Below, in pieces: positions 23,554-35,609 of a stretch of DNA of 64,000 nt (position 1 is its first letter; each line of letters opens with the position of its first letter). Position numbers and translations under genes: made by a program. Under the pieces are notes generated by a model. It saw only the letters and a program-made list of their open reading frames with translations, was not told the DNA's origin and ran no database searches. The DNA is from Auanema rhodensis (Eukaryota; Nematoda; Chromadorea; Rhabditida; Rhabditidae): assembly GCA_964057225.1 (NCBI GenBank), contig OZ059897.1, forward strand, positions 10,850,001-10,914,000, read 5' to 3'.

Positions 23554-23849
23554 TGTCGCTTCGGCGAAGGTATTCGGTTGTGGGTATTCCGCTGAGAATT
23601 AATAGAACAGATAGTCAGTGGTAGAATGCTTTATTAAAGAATTAACAATTCAACAAATAATAGATCGTCTATAGTCCGTTGAGCTTTGGTTGAGGTATAT
23701 CGTATTTTCCGATCCCAAGGATGAAGATATGGGAAGGCGGGCCGAAAAGTACAATCTGAAATAGACAAAGTAAAGGAAAACGATAAAAACAAAACTGAAA
23801 TGGAACAAAACATAGAAAAAAGGATAAAAAATAATCGCTAACCGCGACA
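23554..23849 (-). repeat. 3' LTR of fragment 1
   Basis: 296 bp bounded by TGTCGC and GCGACA. On the minus strand it contains AATAAA (23630-23635, reading TTTATT on plus), a likely poly(A) signal. It matches the other two left LTRs almost completely. Confidence 0.9.
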
Positions 23850-23861
23850 CTGCCGCCGCAG

Positions 23862-24347
23862 CTAAGCCATTGGCCTTTTGCGACGTTGTCCGTCGCATAA
23901 TGACCCATGATGCTTATCAGAGTTGCATTTGTAGCAGTTAGTGCTACAGGGATGCTCGTGTAGAGCCGATAAGCATCGTAAGCATAATTTCAATTGATGA
24001 GCGCGGATTCCACGCTCCATAACAGATGAATAGATGGGACAATTGCCTGTGCGGTGACCATCAGTAGTCACCTGATCGCAAAATAGGCAAGTTTTCGTTG
24101 GTTGCGTTTGTAATCGAATCAAATTCTGATTTTCATTCAGAATTTTCATAGCTTCAGAAATGATTCTGAAGTGATTGTCCAAATACTCACTCATGTATTG
24201 GAACTTTCGATTTAAACAATTTTCAACGAGAACAAGAGTTCGAATAGAGGTAGGAAGGTTAGAATAGGAAGGATCTTTCAATTCTTCCTCAAAAGATGGT
24301 TCATTATGAACTGTAATAGAATGTTCAATGTTAAAATCTTCTATCAA
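23862..24347 (-). CDS. Small zinc-knuckle protein ORF161, fragment 1
   Basis: 161 residues, starting 17 nt inside the end of env in another frame and ending 12 bp before the LTR. Residues about 35-80 are charged and helix-like. Residues about 86-150 hold CLFC...GHRTGNC, CLRC...HPC and CYKC...HHGSLC, the triple zinc-knuckle pattern of BEL/Pao Gag proteins. This copy has Cys where the other two have Arg (VEN-C-LNRK, about residue 44). The role is unknown; nucleic-acid binding is inferred. Confidence 0.6.
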   Translation of the reverse strand: MIEDFNIEHSITVHNEPSFEEELKDPSYSNLPTSIRTLVLVENCLNRKFQYMSEYLDNHFRIISEAMKILNENQNLIRLQTQPTKTCLFCDQVTTDGHRTGNCPIYSSVMERGIRAHQLKLCLRCLSALHEHPCSTNCYKCNSDKHHGSLCDGQRRKRPMA

Positions 24348-24777
24348 AACAAAGATTTCTAAGAATAAAGAAAAACTTGGTTGTTGTATCTTTTATGATT
24401 TTTATAGTACGGAAAGCTGTGATCAAGAAAAAATAAATGGCTGGAGTACAACCTAGGTATCCCAAAAAACATATGAGGATCAGAAAAACAACGCAGATTA
24501 AAAACATCATCCAGTGTTCTTTAAAAAGTTTCAAAAAAGGAATTATGTCAGGTATTATAACTGAATTCTGATTTGAATGAATTTCATTAGGTTCACTAGT
24601 AGATGAATTAAAATATAGTTGTCCCGTTACAATTATATCAATTTTTTCATGATTACATTTAGTATGACAAACTTCATTTATAATTGAATTATCTCTTTTA
24701 ATATTGATATTTGTAATTTCATTGAAGGGTGAACATTTAATCATGAATACATCTTTTGAACACTCGATCGGTATTCA
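24331..24777 (-). pseudogene. Envelope C-terminal part, fragment 1
   Basis: Same reading frame as the upstream envelope ORF, separated from it by the TAG at 24820 and a TGA at 24775-24777; the first ATG is at 24744 (137 residues). It has a cysteine pattern of a membrane-proximal stem, then a strong transmembrane helix near residues 78-100 and a short basic tail. It is the natural C-terminus of the glycoprotein rather than a separate gene. Confidence 0.75.
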
Positions 24778-24819
24778 TGTTTCTTTAGATGACATACAAG
24801 AAAACAATGCAGATGCACC

Positions 24820-27150
24820 CTACCCACAAAAATAACATCCGGAGAGACTGATCAATAAGGGACGACAAGGTATATCATAGGAAAATGTATTACTGTCATA
24901 TAAAAGTTCAGAATCAATTGAAACTGTAGTTTCATCAGACTGAGTTCGAAAAGTTAAGGATGTATCGGGTTTATAGATTGTTTCCGTGTTTGCCACATAC
25001 GGAGGTAAAATATGAGAAAAATGTGTGAAATTATGTTGTGGACATATACAGCCAGCAACATCGTTATTGATTTTGTTACAAGTACAATCGATAACCGTTG
25101 TACATCTTGAAAAATTGTCGGAAGTGTCTGCCTTCGAAATACATTGTACCATAAATGGAAAATGTGGTTCAACAGCAAAGATTTGATTGTTTGAAGCAAC
25201 AAAATAATAATTATGAAGTGGAGTAGGAGGTTTGTCTTGTGTATTGATCGTCATATTGAAAAAAGAGTAATTCATCTTCAAATATGGTGGAATTGTGATA
25301 TTATAAATATTTTTATCTTTAACAATATGTGTTGTAATTTCAAAAGTTGAAGATGTTGTCCAATCTTCACATTTAAATACTTCAAATATGTCGTCCGAAG
25401 TAGGTACATGTTCTAATTTGTAGAAAAGACAAGGGTTTTCCCAAAATGTCAAACAACGCCATATATGTGCTGAAGATCGGACACATTTGGATTGTGTTGG
25501 ATAATTATATGGTTCGAATTCAGAAATACGAGAGCGATGATTCATAGTTTCACAAGTTTGATCACAAGATCCCATATGAGCACATCGAAAATCAACGGTT
25601 AGTTTAGGCAAAGTAGCCTTTGTAAAAAATTTTGTGGTTTTCTTACATTCAAAACTTGTATATAATTTTCGAATTTGAATATAACCAATAGAATGATTTT
25701 TAAATTTTATATCCAGGCATAAATCTTTAACTCCAGGAGAAAAAACTATTTGATCACTATATTGGTGATAACATTGAGTACGATTCAGACAATGTGTAGA
25801 AACTGAATGAATAACGTGATGATCGGTACAAGCAGTAGCATTATTGATAAAAAATATTGTAAGTATACTGATAATTGATAATCGAGAACCTCTTTTCCAA
25901 AATAGAGGATATAATTTAGGTTCTATATGTGGAATATTCTCAGATGAAATTGGAGGAGGTTCAATAACTCCTAATTCGATATCATTCTGTTCCGGAGTAT
26001 GAGGTCTATATGTGAAAAAAGAAGATATGTAACGAATAGTATTAGACCAGGAATTATATCGATATTGATGGAATCCTATGCGTATACAACAACAAAAGAT
26101 GCCAAATAAACAACAAAGTGGTAAGAACAATGACCACATGGCAAGATGAGGAGCACAATGTGGGTTTCCAAGCAAATGTATGGATAAAAACTTTGCCTCA
26201 TCACATACTACAGAATTTACAGATGCTACGGGTAAAAATATCGATATTATTGTAAAAATTAAAATTGCAGACGTCATTGCTGATTTGAAATTCTTTCGCG
26301 AAGCGTATGTGATGTGATTCCGTAAAGGTAAGGTGCGAACACGGTTTGCGTTTGTTTCAGTAGATGGTTTTACGTCGTTTTGGTCAATGGTAGGCAAAAT
26401 TATGGTTTGTTTTGCTTTACTTGTGTTTTTCTTTTGTAATTTTTTACGATTATCGTCAGGCGTATGACCTGGACCCCATAATTGTAATTCAGCTTCTTCC
26501 TCAAGGATCGGATTATGTATCGAAGAAATTTTGGACGTAGGTATGTAAATTTTTTGAGGATTATTAATATCTATTGGTTCAGGACATGTAACCACATTGT
26601 TCGTTTCATGGATTGAAGGTACAGGTGAGTTTGATCTTATAATATATTCCTGTATTGGTTGAGCATCAAGGTTCATCATATCCGAAGCAGATCCTACCTT
26701 CAAAGACAATGAAGTGTCTTCGGAAGGAGTAGATTGAGGAATTGATGTCATATCAGGTAAAACACTTCGTAATTCAAGTGGATATAGATGATTTAAGGAA
26801 CGAGATATGATGTTCCCAGCTGGAGTGAGAACTTTAGCTGTACGAATGAATCCATCAGAACTACTTATAAGTTCTGTGATTCGACCAAGTTTCCATTGAC
26901 CACGAGGTGAGTTATCATTATGTATAACTACAATTTCACCAATATTAGGTTTATTGGCATTTGCTGAAGGTTGTTTTCGGGAATGTTTGTATATATCACG
27001 AATATATATCAAATATTCTGTTTGAAATTTATCCCAAAACATCGTAGCTGCATCAGAAGTAAGTTGTAAAGTTTCTAATGCTTGTTCAACGTTTTGTATT
27101 ACAGGAATATCAATAGAATTATTATAAACTTGAGAACCACAATTATCCGG
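24820..27150 (-). pseudogene. DUF5641-envelope ORF, fragment 1, 5'-truncated
   Basis: Open frame running from the deletion junction to a TAG at 24820; the first ATG is at 27042 (740 residues). Residues 1-92 are a DUF5641-type domain, the C-terminal end of BEL/Pao integrase polyproteins. Then come a polar linker, hydrophobic segments at about 255-275 and 302-322, and a third at about 387-400 that looks like a signal segment ending near an NNATAC site. A cysteine-rich ectodomain with many N-glycosylation sites follows. CAHMGSC (487-493) and a tryptophan-bearing CLTFWENPCLF (530-540) resemble phlebovirus Gc-type class II fusion proteins. The TAG falls at the codon where the long copy has CAG. 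Confidence 0.82.
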
Positions 27151-27394
27151 TTAAATGCTATAAACATATTGCTTGCTTGTCATGTTAGATTTCTTCAATT
27201 TGAATACTTATTCAAGTTATAACAATTTTTGATTTAATCACGTTCAATTAACTGTATTGTTTTCAAAAATAAAGACATCTTTCAATTTCTGGTCATTGAA
27301 TTAGAATTTTCATGTTGTCACACAGAAATTGAAGAATCTTAGTTCATTTCAGTAACAATGAACACACTAACTTTGTTAAGTTGTTGTAATATCG

Positions 27395-27466
27395 GCCCAA
27401 GTAGTATGGTGGTTAGTACTCCACGTTGTGGCCGTGGCGACACAGATTCGATTCCTGTCTTGGGCA
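27395..27466 (+). tRNA. tRNA-His: tRNA-His(GTG), A14G+G53A class
   Basis: A14G and G53A; first gene right of the first retroelement fragment. Confidence 0.8.
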
Positions 27467-27726
27467 TTTTTTGTTTTGAAATTAAAGTGCTATAAACATA
27501 TTTCTTGCTTGTCATGTTAGATTTGTTTAATTCAAATACTTATTTAAGTTCTATCAATTTTCGATTTAATCACGTTCAATCAACTGTATTGTTTTCAAAA
27601 ATAAAGACATCTTTCAATTTCTGGTCATTGAATTAGAATTTTCATGTTGTCACACAGAAATTGAAGAATCTTAGTTCATTTCAGTAACAATGAACACACT
27701 AACTTTGTTAAGTTGTTGTAATATCG

Positions 27727-27798
27727 GCCCAAGTAGTATAGTGGTTAGTACTCCACGTTGTGGCCGTGGCGACACAGGTTCGATTCCTGTCTTGGGCA
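27727..27798 (+). tRNA. tRNA-His: tRNA-His(GTG), consensus
   Basis: Consensus gene. Confidence 0.97.
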
Positions 27799-28057
27799 TT
27801 TTTTGTTTTGAAATTAAAATGCTATAAACATATTGCTTGCTTGTCATGTTAGATTTGTTTAATTCAAATACTTATTTAAGTTCTAACAATTTTTGATTTA
27901 ATCACGTTCAATTAACAGTATTGTTTTCAAAAATGAAGACATCTTTCAATTTTTGGTCATTGATTAGAATTTTCATGTTGTCACACAGAAATTGAAGAAT
28001 CTTAGTTCATTTCAGTAACAATGAACACACTAACTTTGTTAAGTTGTTGTAATATCG

Positions 28058-28129
28058 GCCCAAGTAGTATAGTGATTAGTACTCCACGTTGTGGCCGTGG
28101 CGACACAGGTTCGATTCCTGTCTTGGGCA
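28058..28129 (+). tRNA. tRNA-His: tRNA-His(GTG), G19A class
   Basis: G19A; followed by a spacer type otherwise found after consensus copies. Confidence 0.9.
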
Positions 28130-28389
28130 TTTTTTGTTTTGAAATTAAAATGCTATAAAATTATTGCTTGCTTGTCTTGTTAGATTTCTTTAATTTGAAT
28201 ACTTATTCAAGTTATAACAATTTTCGATTTAATCACGTTCAATCAACTGTATTGTTTTCAAAAATAAAGACATCTTTCAATTTCTGGTCATTGAATTAGA
28301 ATTTTCATGTTGTCACCCAGAAATTGAAGAATCTTATTTCATTTCAGTAACAATGAACACACTAACTTTGTTAAGTTGTTGTAATATCG

Positions 28390-28461
28390 GCCCAAGTAGT
28401 ATGGTGGTTAGTACTCCACGTTGTGGCCGTGGCGACACAGATTCGATTCCTGTCTTGGGCA
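28390..28461 (+). tRNA. tRNA-His: tRNA-His(GTG), A14G+G53A class
   Basis: A14G and G53A. Confidence 0.8.
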
Positions 28462-28721
28462 TTTTTTGTTTTGAAATTAAAGTGCTATAAACATATTGCT
28501 TGCTTGTCATGTTAGATTTGTTTAATTCAAATACTTATTTAAGTTCTATCAATTTTCGATTTAATCACGTTCAATCAACTGTATTGTTTTCAAAAATAAA
28601 GACATCTTTCAATTTCTGGTCATTGAATTAGAATTTTCATGTTGTCACACAGAAATTGAAGAATCTTAGTTCATTTCAGTAACAATGAACACACTGACTT
28701 TGTTAAGTTGTTGTAATATCG

Positions 28722-28793
28722 GCCCAAGTAGTATAGTGGTTAGTACTCCACGTTGTGGCCGTGGCGACACAGGTTCGATTCCTGTCTTGGGCA
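28722..28793 (+). tRNA. tRNA-His: tRNA-His(GTG), consensus
   Basis: Consensus gene. Confidence 0.97.
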
Positions 28794-29053
28794 TTTTTTG
28801 TTTTGAAATTAAAATGCTATAAAATTATTGCTTGCTTGTCTTGTTAGATTTCTTTAATTTGAATACTTATTCAAGTTCTAACAATTTTCGATTTAATCAC
28901 GTTCAATCAACTGTATTGTTTTCAAAAATAAAGACATCTTTCAATTTCTGGTCATTGAATTAGAATTTTCATGTTGTCACCCAGAAATTGAAGAATCTTA
29001 TTTCATTTCAGTAACAATGAACACACTCACTTTGTTAAGTTGTTGTAATATCG

Positions 29054-29125
29054 GCCCAAGTAGTATAGTGATTAGTACTCCACGTTGTGGCCGTGGCGAC
29101 ACAGGTTCGATTCCTGTCTTGGGCA
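29054..29125 (+). tRNA. tRNA-His: tRNA-His(GTG), G19A class
   Basis: G19A. The downstream spacer matches the one after 22902 (a G10A copy), so the junction of the 6152-bp duplication lies in or next to this gene. Confidence 0.9.
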
Positions 29126-29385
29126 TTTTTTGTTTTGAAATTTAAATGCTATGAAATTATTGCTTGCTTGTCATGTTAGATTTGTTTAATTTAAATACTT
29201 ATTTAAATTCCAACAATTTTCGATTAAATCACGTTCAATTAACTGTATTGTTTTCAAAAATAAAGACAAAATTCAATTTCTGTTCATTGAATTAGAATTT
29301 TCATGTTGTCACACAGAAATTGAAGAATCTTAGTTCATTTCAGTAACAATGAACACACTAACTTTGTTAAGTTGTTGTGATATCG

Positions 29386-29457
29386 GCCCAAGTAGTATAG
29401 TGGTTAGTACTCCACGTTGTGGCCGTGGCGACACAGGTTCGATTCCTGTCTTGGGCA
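29386..29457 (+). tRNA. tRNA-His: tRNA-His(GTG), consensus
   Basis: Consensus gene, last before the second retroelement fragment. Confidence 0.97.
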
Positions 29458-29705
29458 TTTTTTGTTTTGAAATTTAAATGCTATGAAATTATTGCTTGCT
29501 TATCATGTTAGATTTGTTTAATTCAAATACTTATTTAAGTTCTAACAATTTTTGATTTAATCACGTTGAATTAACTGTATTGTTTTCAAAAATAAAGACA
29601 TCTTTCAATTTCTGGTCATTGAATTAGAATTTTCATGTTGTCACACAGGAAATGAAGAATCTTAGTTGATTTCAGTAACAATGAACACAATAATTTTGTT
29701 TAGTT

Positions 29706-30001
29706 TGTCGCTTCGGCGAAGGTATTCGGTTGTGGGTATTCCGCTGAGAATTAATAGAACAGATAGTCAGTGGTAGAATGCTTTATTAAAGAATTAACAA
29801 TTCAACAAATAATAGATCGTCTATAGTCCGTTGAGCTTTGGTTGAGGTATATCGTATTTTCCGATCCCAAGGATGAAGATATGGGAAGGCGGGCCGAAAA
29901 GTACAATCTGAAATAGACAAAGTAAAGGAAAACGATAAAAACAAAACTGAAATGGAACAAAACATAGAAAAAAGGATAAAAAATAATCGCTAACCGCGAC
30001 A
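29706..30001 (-). repeat. 3' LTR of fragment 2
   Basis: 296 bp, TGTCGC...GCGACA; minus-strand AATAAA at 29782-29787. Confidence 0.9.
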
Positions 30002-30013
30002 CTGCCGCCGCAG

Positions 30014-30499
30014 CTAAGCCATTGGCCTTTTGCGACGTTGTCCGTCGCATAATGACCCATGATGCTTATCAGAGTTGCATTTGTAGCAGTTAGTGCTACA
30101 GGGATGCTCGTGTAGAGCCGATAAGCATCGTAAGCATAATTTCAATTGATGAGCGCGGATTCCACGCTCCATAACAGATGAATAGATGGGACAATTGCCT
30201 GTGCGGTGACCATCAGTAGTCACCTGATCGCAAAATAGGCAAGTTTTCGTTGGTTGCGTTTGTAATCGAATCAAATTCTGATTTTCATTCAGAATTTTCA
30301 TAGCTTCAGAAATGATTCTGAAGTGATTGTCCAAATACTCACTCATGTATTGGAACTTTCGATTTAAACGATTTTCAACGAGAACAAGAGTTCGAATAGA
30401 GGTAGGAAGGTTAGAATAGGAAGGATCTTTCAATTCTTCCTCAAAAGATGGTTCATTATGAACTGTAATAGAATGTTCAATGTTAAAATCTTCTATCAA
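30014..30499 (-). CDS. Small zinc-knuckle protein ORF161, fragment 2
   Basis: 161-residue ORF overlapping the env end by 17 nt, with the three zinc knuckles intact. It keeps the Arg (VEN-R-LNRK) that fragment 1 has changed. Confidence 0.6.
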   Translation of the reverse strand: MIEDFNIEHSITVHNEPSFEEELKDPSYSNLPTSIRTLVLVENRLNRKFQYMSEYLDNHFRIISEAMKILNENQNLIRLQTQPTKTCLFCDQVTTDGHRTGNCPIYSSVMERGIRAHQLKLCLRCLSALHEHPCSTNCYKCNSDKHHGSLCDGQRRKRPMA

Positions 30500-30929
30500 A
30501 ACAAAGATTTCTAAGAATAAAGAAAAACTTGGTTGTTGTATCTTTTATGATTTTTATAGTACGGAAAGCTGTGATCAAGAAAAAATAAATGGCTGGAGTA
30601 CAACCTAGGTATCCCAAAAAACATATGAGGATCAGAAAAACAACGCAGATTAAAAACATCATCCAGTGTTCTTTAAAAAGTTTCAAAAAAGGAATTATGT
30701 CAGGTATTATAACTGAATTCTGATTTGAATGAATTTCATTAGGTTCACTAGTAGATGAATTAAAATATAGTTGTCCCGTTACAATTATATCAATTTTTTC
30801 ATGATTACATTTAGTATGACAAACTTCATTTATAATTGAATTATCTCTTTTAATATTGATATTTGTAATTTCATTGAAGGGTGAACATTTAATCATGAAT
30901 ACATCTTTTGAACACTCGATCGGTATTCA
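30483..30929 (-). pseudogene. Envelope C-terminal part, fragment 2
   Basis: Same as in fragment 1; the in-frame TGA is at 30927-30929 and the first ATG is at 30896. Confidence 0.75.
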
Positions 30930-30971
30930 TGTTTCTTTAGATGACATACAAGAAAACAATGCAGATGCACC

Positions 30972-33302
30972 CTACCCACAAAAATAACATCCGGAGAGAC
31001 TGATCAATAAGGGACGACAAGGTATATCATAGGAAAATGTATTACTGTCATATAAAAGTTCAGAATCAATTGAAACTGTAGTTTCATCAGACTGAGTTCG
31101 AAAAGTTAAGGATGTATCGGGTTTATAGATTGTTTCCGTGTTTGCCACATACGGAGGTAAAATATGAGAAAAATGTGTGAAATTATGTTGTGGACATATA
31201 CAGCCAGCAACATCGTTATTGATTTTGTTACAAGTACAATCGATAACCGTTGTACATCTTGAAAAATTGTCGGAAGTGTCTGCCTTCGAAATACATTGTA
31301 CCATAAATGGAAAATGTGGTTCAACAGCAAAGATTTGATTGTTTGAAGCAACAAAATAATAATTATGAAGTGGAGTAGGAGGTTTGTCTTGTGTATTGAT
31401 CGTCATATTGAAAAAAGAGTAATTCATCTTCAAATATGGTGGAATTGTGATATTATAAATATTTTTATCTTTAACAATATGTGTTGTAATTTCAAAAGTT
31501 GAAGATGTTGTCCAATCTTCACATTTAAATACTTCAAATATGTCGTCCGAAGTAGGTACATGTTCTAATTTGTAGAAAAGACAAGGGTTTTCCCAAAATG
31601 TCAAACAACGCCATATATGTGCTGAAGATCGGACACATTTGGATTGTGTTGGATAATTATATGGTTCGAATTCAGAAATACGAGAGCGATGATTCATAGT
31701 TTCACAAGTTTGATCACAAGATCCCATATGAGCACATCGAAAATCAACGGTTAGTTTAGGCAAAGTAGCCTTTGTAAAAAATTTTGTGGTTTTCTTACAT
31801 TCAAAACTTGTATATAATTTTCGAATTTGAATATAACCAATAGAATGATTTTTAAATTTTATATCCAGGCATAAATCTTTAACTCCAGGAGAAAAAACTA
31901 TTTGATCACTATATTGGTGATAACATTGAGTACGATTCAGACAATGTGTAGAAACTGAATGAATAACGTGATGATCGGTACAAGCAGTAGCATTATTGAT
32001 AAAAAATATTGTAAGTATACTGATAATTGATAATCGAGAACCTCTTTTCCAAAATAGAGGATATAATTTAGGTTCTATATGTGGAATATTCTCAGATGAA
32101 ATTGGAGGAGGTTCAATAACTCCTAATTCGATATCATTCTGTTCCGGAGTATGAGGTCTATATGTGAAAAAAGAAGATATGTAACGAATAGTATTAGACC
32201 AGGAATTATATCGATATTGATGGAATCCTATGCGTATACAACAACAAAAGATGCCAAATAAACAACAAAGTGGTAAGAACAATGACCACATGGCAAGATG
32301 AGGAGCACAATGTGGGTTTCCAAGCAAATGTATGGATAAAAACTTTGCCTCATCACATACTACAGAATTTACAGATGCTACGGGTAAAAATATCGATATT
32401 ATTGTAAAAATTAAAATTGCAGACGTCATTGCTGATTTGAAATTCTTTCGCGAAGCGTATGTGATGTGATTCCGTAAAGGTAAGGTGCGAACACGGTTTG
32501 CGTTTGTTTCAGTAGATGGTTTTACGTCGTTTTGGTCAATGGTAGGCAAAATTATGGTTTGTTTTGCTTTACTTGTGTTTTTCTTTTGTAATTTTTTACG
32601 ATTATCGTCAGGCGTATGACCTGGACCCCATAATTGTAATTCAGCTTCTTCCTCAAGGATCGGATTATGTATCGAAGAAATTTTGGACGTAGGTATGTAA
32701 ATTTTTTGAGGATTATTAATATCTATTGGTTCAGGACATGTAACCACATTGTTCGTTTCATGGATTGAAGGTACAGGTGAGTTTGATCTTATAATATATT
32801 CCTGTATTGGTTGAGCATCAAGGTTCATCATATCCGAAGCAGATCCTACCTTCAAAGACAATGAAGTGTCTTCGGAAGGAGTAGATTGAGGAATTGATGT
32901 CATATCAGGTAAAACACTTCGTAATTCAAGTGGATATAGATGATTTAAGGAACGAGATATGATGTTCCCAGCTGGAGTGAGAACTTTAGCTGTACGAATG
33001 AATCCATCAGAACTACTTATAAGTTCTGTGATTCGACCAAGTTTCCATTGACCACGAGGTGAGTTATCATTATGTATAACTACAATTTCACCAATATTAG
33101 GTTTATTGGCATTTGCTGAAGGTTGTTTTCGGGAATGTTTGTATATATCACGAATATATATCAAATATTCTGTTTGAAATTTATCCCAAAACATCGTAGC
33201 TGCATCAGAAGTAAGTTGTAAAGTTTCTAATGCTTGTTCAACGTTTTGTATTACAGGAATATCAATAGAATTATTATAAACTTGAGAACCACAATTATCC
33301 GG
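30972..33302 (-). pseudogene. DUF5641-envelope ORF, fragment 2, 5'-truncated
   Basis: Same 740-residue translation as fragment 1 from the ATG at 33194, ending at the same TAG (30972). Confidence 0.82.
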
Positions 33303-33546
33303 TTAAATGCTATAAACATATTGCTTGCTTGTCATGTTAGATTTCTTCAATTTGAATACTTATTCAAGTTATAACAATTTTTGATTTAATCACGTTCAAT
33401 TAATTGTATTGTTTTCAAAAATAAAGACATCTTTCAATTTCTGGTCATTGAATTAGAATTTTCATGTTGTCACACAGAAATTGAAGAATCTTAGTTCATT
33501 TCAGTAACAATGAACACACTAACTTTGTTAAGTTGTTGTAATATCG

Positions 33547-33618
33547 GCCCAAGTAGTATGGTGGTTAGTACTCCACGTTGTGGCCGTGGCGACACAGATT
33601 CGATTCCTGTCTTGGGCA
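33547..33618 (+). tRNA. tRNA-His: tRNA-His(GTG), A14G+G53A class
   Basis: A14G and G53A; duplicate of 27395. Confidence 0.8.
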
Positions 33619-33878
33619 TTTTTTGTTTTGAAATTAAAGTGCTATAAACATATTTCTTGCTTGTCATGTTAGATTTGTTTAATTCAAATACTTATTTAAG
33701 TTCTATCAATTTTCGATTTAATCACGTTCAATCAACTGTATTGTTTTCAAAAATAAAGACATCTTTCAATTTCTGGTCATTGAATTAGAATTTTCATGTT
33801 GTCACACAGAAATTGAAGAATCTTAGTTCATTTCAGTAACAATGAACACACTAACTTTGTTAAGTTGTTGTAATATCG

Positions 33879-33950
33879 GCCCAAGTAGTATAGTGGTTAG
33901 TACTCCACGTTGTGGCCGTGGCGACACAGGTTCGATTCCTGTCTTGGGCA
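33879..33950 (+). tRNA. tRNA-His: tRNA-His(GTG), consensus
   Basis: Consensus gene; duplicate of 27727. Confidence 0.97.
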
Positions 33951-34209
33951 TTTTTTGTTTTGAAATTAAAATGCTATAAACATATTGCTTGCTTGTCATG
34001 TTAGATTTGTTTAATTCAAATACTTATTTAAGTTCTAACAATTTTTGATTTAATCACGTTCAATTAACAGTATTGTTTTCAAAAATGAAGACATCTTTCA
34101 ATTTTTGGTCATTGATTAGAATTTTCATGTTGTCACACAGAAATTGAAGAATCTTAGTTCATTTCAGTAACAATGAACACACTAACTTTGTTAAGTTGTT
34201 GTAATATCG

Positions 34210-34281
34210 GCCCAAGTAGTATAGTGATTAGTACTCCACGTTGTGGCCGTGGCGACACAGGTTCGATTCCTGTCTTGGGCA
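34210..34281 (+). tRNA. tRNA-His: tRNA-His(GTG), G19A class
   Basis: G19A; duplicate of 28058. Confidence 0.9.
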
Positions 34282-34541
34282 TTTTTTGTTTTGAAATTAA
34301 AATGCTATAAAATTATTGCTTGCTTGTCTTGTTAGATTTCTTTAATTTGAATACTTATTCAAGTTATAACAATTTTCGATTTAATCACGTTCAATCAACT
34401 GTATTGTTTTCAAAAATAAAGACATCTTTCAATTTCTGGTCATTGAATTAGAATTTTCATGTTGTCACCCAGAAATTGAAGAATCTTATTTCATTTCAGT
34501 AACAATGAACACACTAACTTTGTTAAGTTGTTGTAATATCG

Positions 34542-34613
34542 GCCCAAGTAGTATGGTGGTTAGTACTCCACGTTGTGGCCGTGGCGACACAGATTCGATT
34601 CCTGTCTTGGGCA
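34542..34613 (+). tRNA. tRNA-His: tRNA-His(GTG), A14G+G53A class
   Basis: A14G and G53A; duplicate of 28390. Confidence 0.8.
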
Positions 34614-34873
34614 TTTTTTGTTTTGAAATTAAAGTGCTATAAACATATTGCTTGCTTGTCATGTTAGATTTGTTTAATTCAAATACTTATTTAAGTTCTA
34701 TCAATTTTCGATTTAATCACGTTCAATCAACTGTATTGTTTTCAAAAATAAAGACATCTTTCAATTTCTGGTCATTGAATTAGAATTTTCATGTTGTCAC
34801 ACAGAAATTGAAGAATCTTAGTTCATTTCAGTAACAATGAACACACTGACTTTGTTAAGTTGTTGTAATATCG

Positions 34874-34945
34874 GCCCAAGTAGTATAGTGGTTAGTACTC
34901 CACGTTGTGGCCGTGGCGACACAGGTTCGTTTCCTGTCTTGGGCA
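34874..34945 (+). tRNA. tRNA-His: tRNA-His(GTG), A58T
   Basis: Duplicate of 28722 with a new A58T in the T loop. A58 is near-invariant in tRNAs and is part of the B box, so this is a recent likely damaging change. Confidence 0.88.
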
Positions 34946-35205
34946 TTTTTTGTTTTGAAATTAAAATGCTATAAAATTATTGCTTGCTTGTCTTGTTAGA
35001 TTTCTTTAATTTGAATACTTATTCAAGTTCTAACAATTTTCGATTTAATCACGTTCAATCAACTGTATTGTTTTCAAAAATAAAGACATCTTTCAATTTC
35101 TGGTCATTGAATTAGAATTTTCATGTTGTCACCCAGAAATTGAAGAATCTTATTTCATTTCAGTAACAATGAACACACTCACTTTGTTAAGTTGTTGTAA
35201 TATCG

Positions 35206-35277
35206 GCCCAAGTAGTATAGTGATTAGTACTCCACGTTGTGGCCGTGGCGACACAGGTTCGATTCCTGTCTTGGGCA
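35206..35277 (+). tRNA. tRNA-His: tRNA-His(GTG), G19A class
   Basis: G19A; duplicate of 29054, but followed by a different spacer type. Confidence 0.9.
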
Positions 35278-35537
35278 TTTTTTGTTTTGAAATTTAAATG
35301 CTATAAAATTATTGCTCGCTTGTCATCTTAGATTTGTTTAATTCAAATACTTATTTAAGTTCTAACAATTTTTGATTTAATCACGTTCAATTAACTGTAT
35401 TGTTTTCAAAAATAAAGACAAAATTCAATTTCTGTTCATTGAATTAGAATTTTCATGTTGTCACCCAGAAATTGAAGATTCTTAGTTCAATTCAGTAACA
35501 ATGAACACACTAACTTTGTTAAGTTGTTGTGATATCG

Positions 35538-35609
35538 GCCCAAGTAATATAGTGGTTAGTACTCCACGTTGTGGCCGTGGCGACACAGGTTCGATTCCTG
35601 TCTTGGGCA
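35538..35609 (+). tRNA. tRNA-His: tRNA-His(GTG), G10A class
   Basis: G10A only; repeats the unit at 8647. Confidence 0.87.

Larger units (their letters stand above)
23554..27150 (-). mobile_element. BEL/Pao endogenous retroelement, 3' fragment 1
   Basis: 3597-bp 3' part of the minus-strand element: DUF5641 end of pol, envelope, the small zinc-knuckle ORF and the 3' LTR. The left edge is an intact LTR end preceded by the target sequence TAGTT, as in the long copy. The right edge is a deletion junction at TTATCCGG/TTAAATGC, within the integrase C-terminal region, fused to mid-spacer of a tRNA unit. The missing 5' part includes gag, protease, RT and the integrase core. Internal stops in env show it is not coding for a complete envelope. 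Confidence 0.92.
27151..29705 (+). repeat. tRNA-His tandem array, block 2 (7 units)
   Basis: Array segment between the first two retroelement fragments. It starts in mid-spacer (TTAAATGCTATAAAC), where the retroelement is cut off, and ends at the LTR of the second fragment. It lies within a 6152-bp tandem duplication, and most of it recurs at 33303 onward. Confidence 0.95.
29706..33302 (-). mobile_element. BEL/Pao endogenous retroelement, 3' fragment 2
   Basis: Second copy of the 3597-bp fragment, offset 6152, with the same LTR edge, stops and right deletion junction as fragment 1. It arose by segmental duplication, not by a new insertion. Confidence 0.92.
22980..35283. repeat. 6152-bp tandem duplication containing retroelement fragments
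   Basis: Two copies in direct order, about 22980-29131 and 29132-35283. Each holds one spacer, one consensus tRNA, the 3.6-kb retroelement fragment and six further tRNA units. Every retroelement and tRNA landmark is offset by exactly 6152. I noticed only scattered single-base differences, e.g. near 24220 versus 30370 and the T-loop change in the tRNA at 34874. The outer boundary lies within a tRNA unit and is approximate. Confidence 0.85.

Noticed and set aside
23650..23908. 82- and 79-codon minus-strand ORFs in and next to the LTR (also at 29802, 46566 and, fused to tRNA antisense, at 54766 and 56420)
   Set aside because: They lie in LTR sequence and overlap each other and ORF161 in other frames; no domain, and composition follows the LTR.
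24954..25202. 82-codon minus-strand ORF inside env (also at 31106 and 47870)
   Set aside because: Shadow of the envelope frame.
27121..27150. Integrase DDE catalytic motif at the broken end of fragment 1 (PDNCGSQ)
   Set aside because: Only about 35 residues separate it from the FWDKFQTEYL start of the DUF5641 region, too few for a catalytic Asp; it is more likely the linker before DUF5641.
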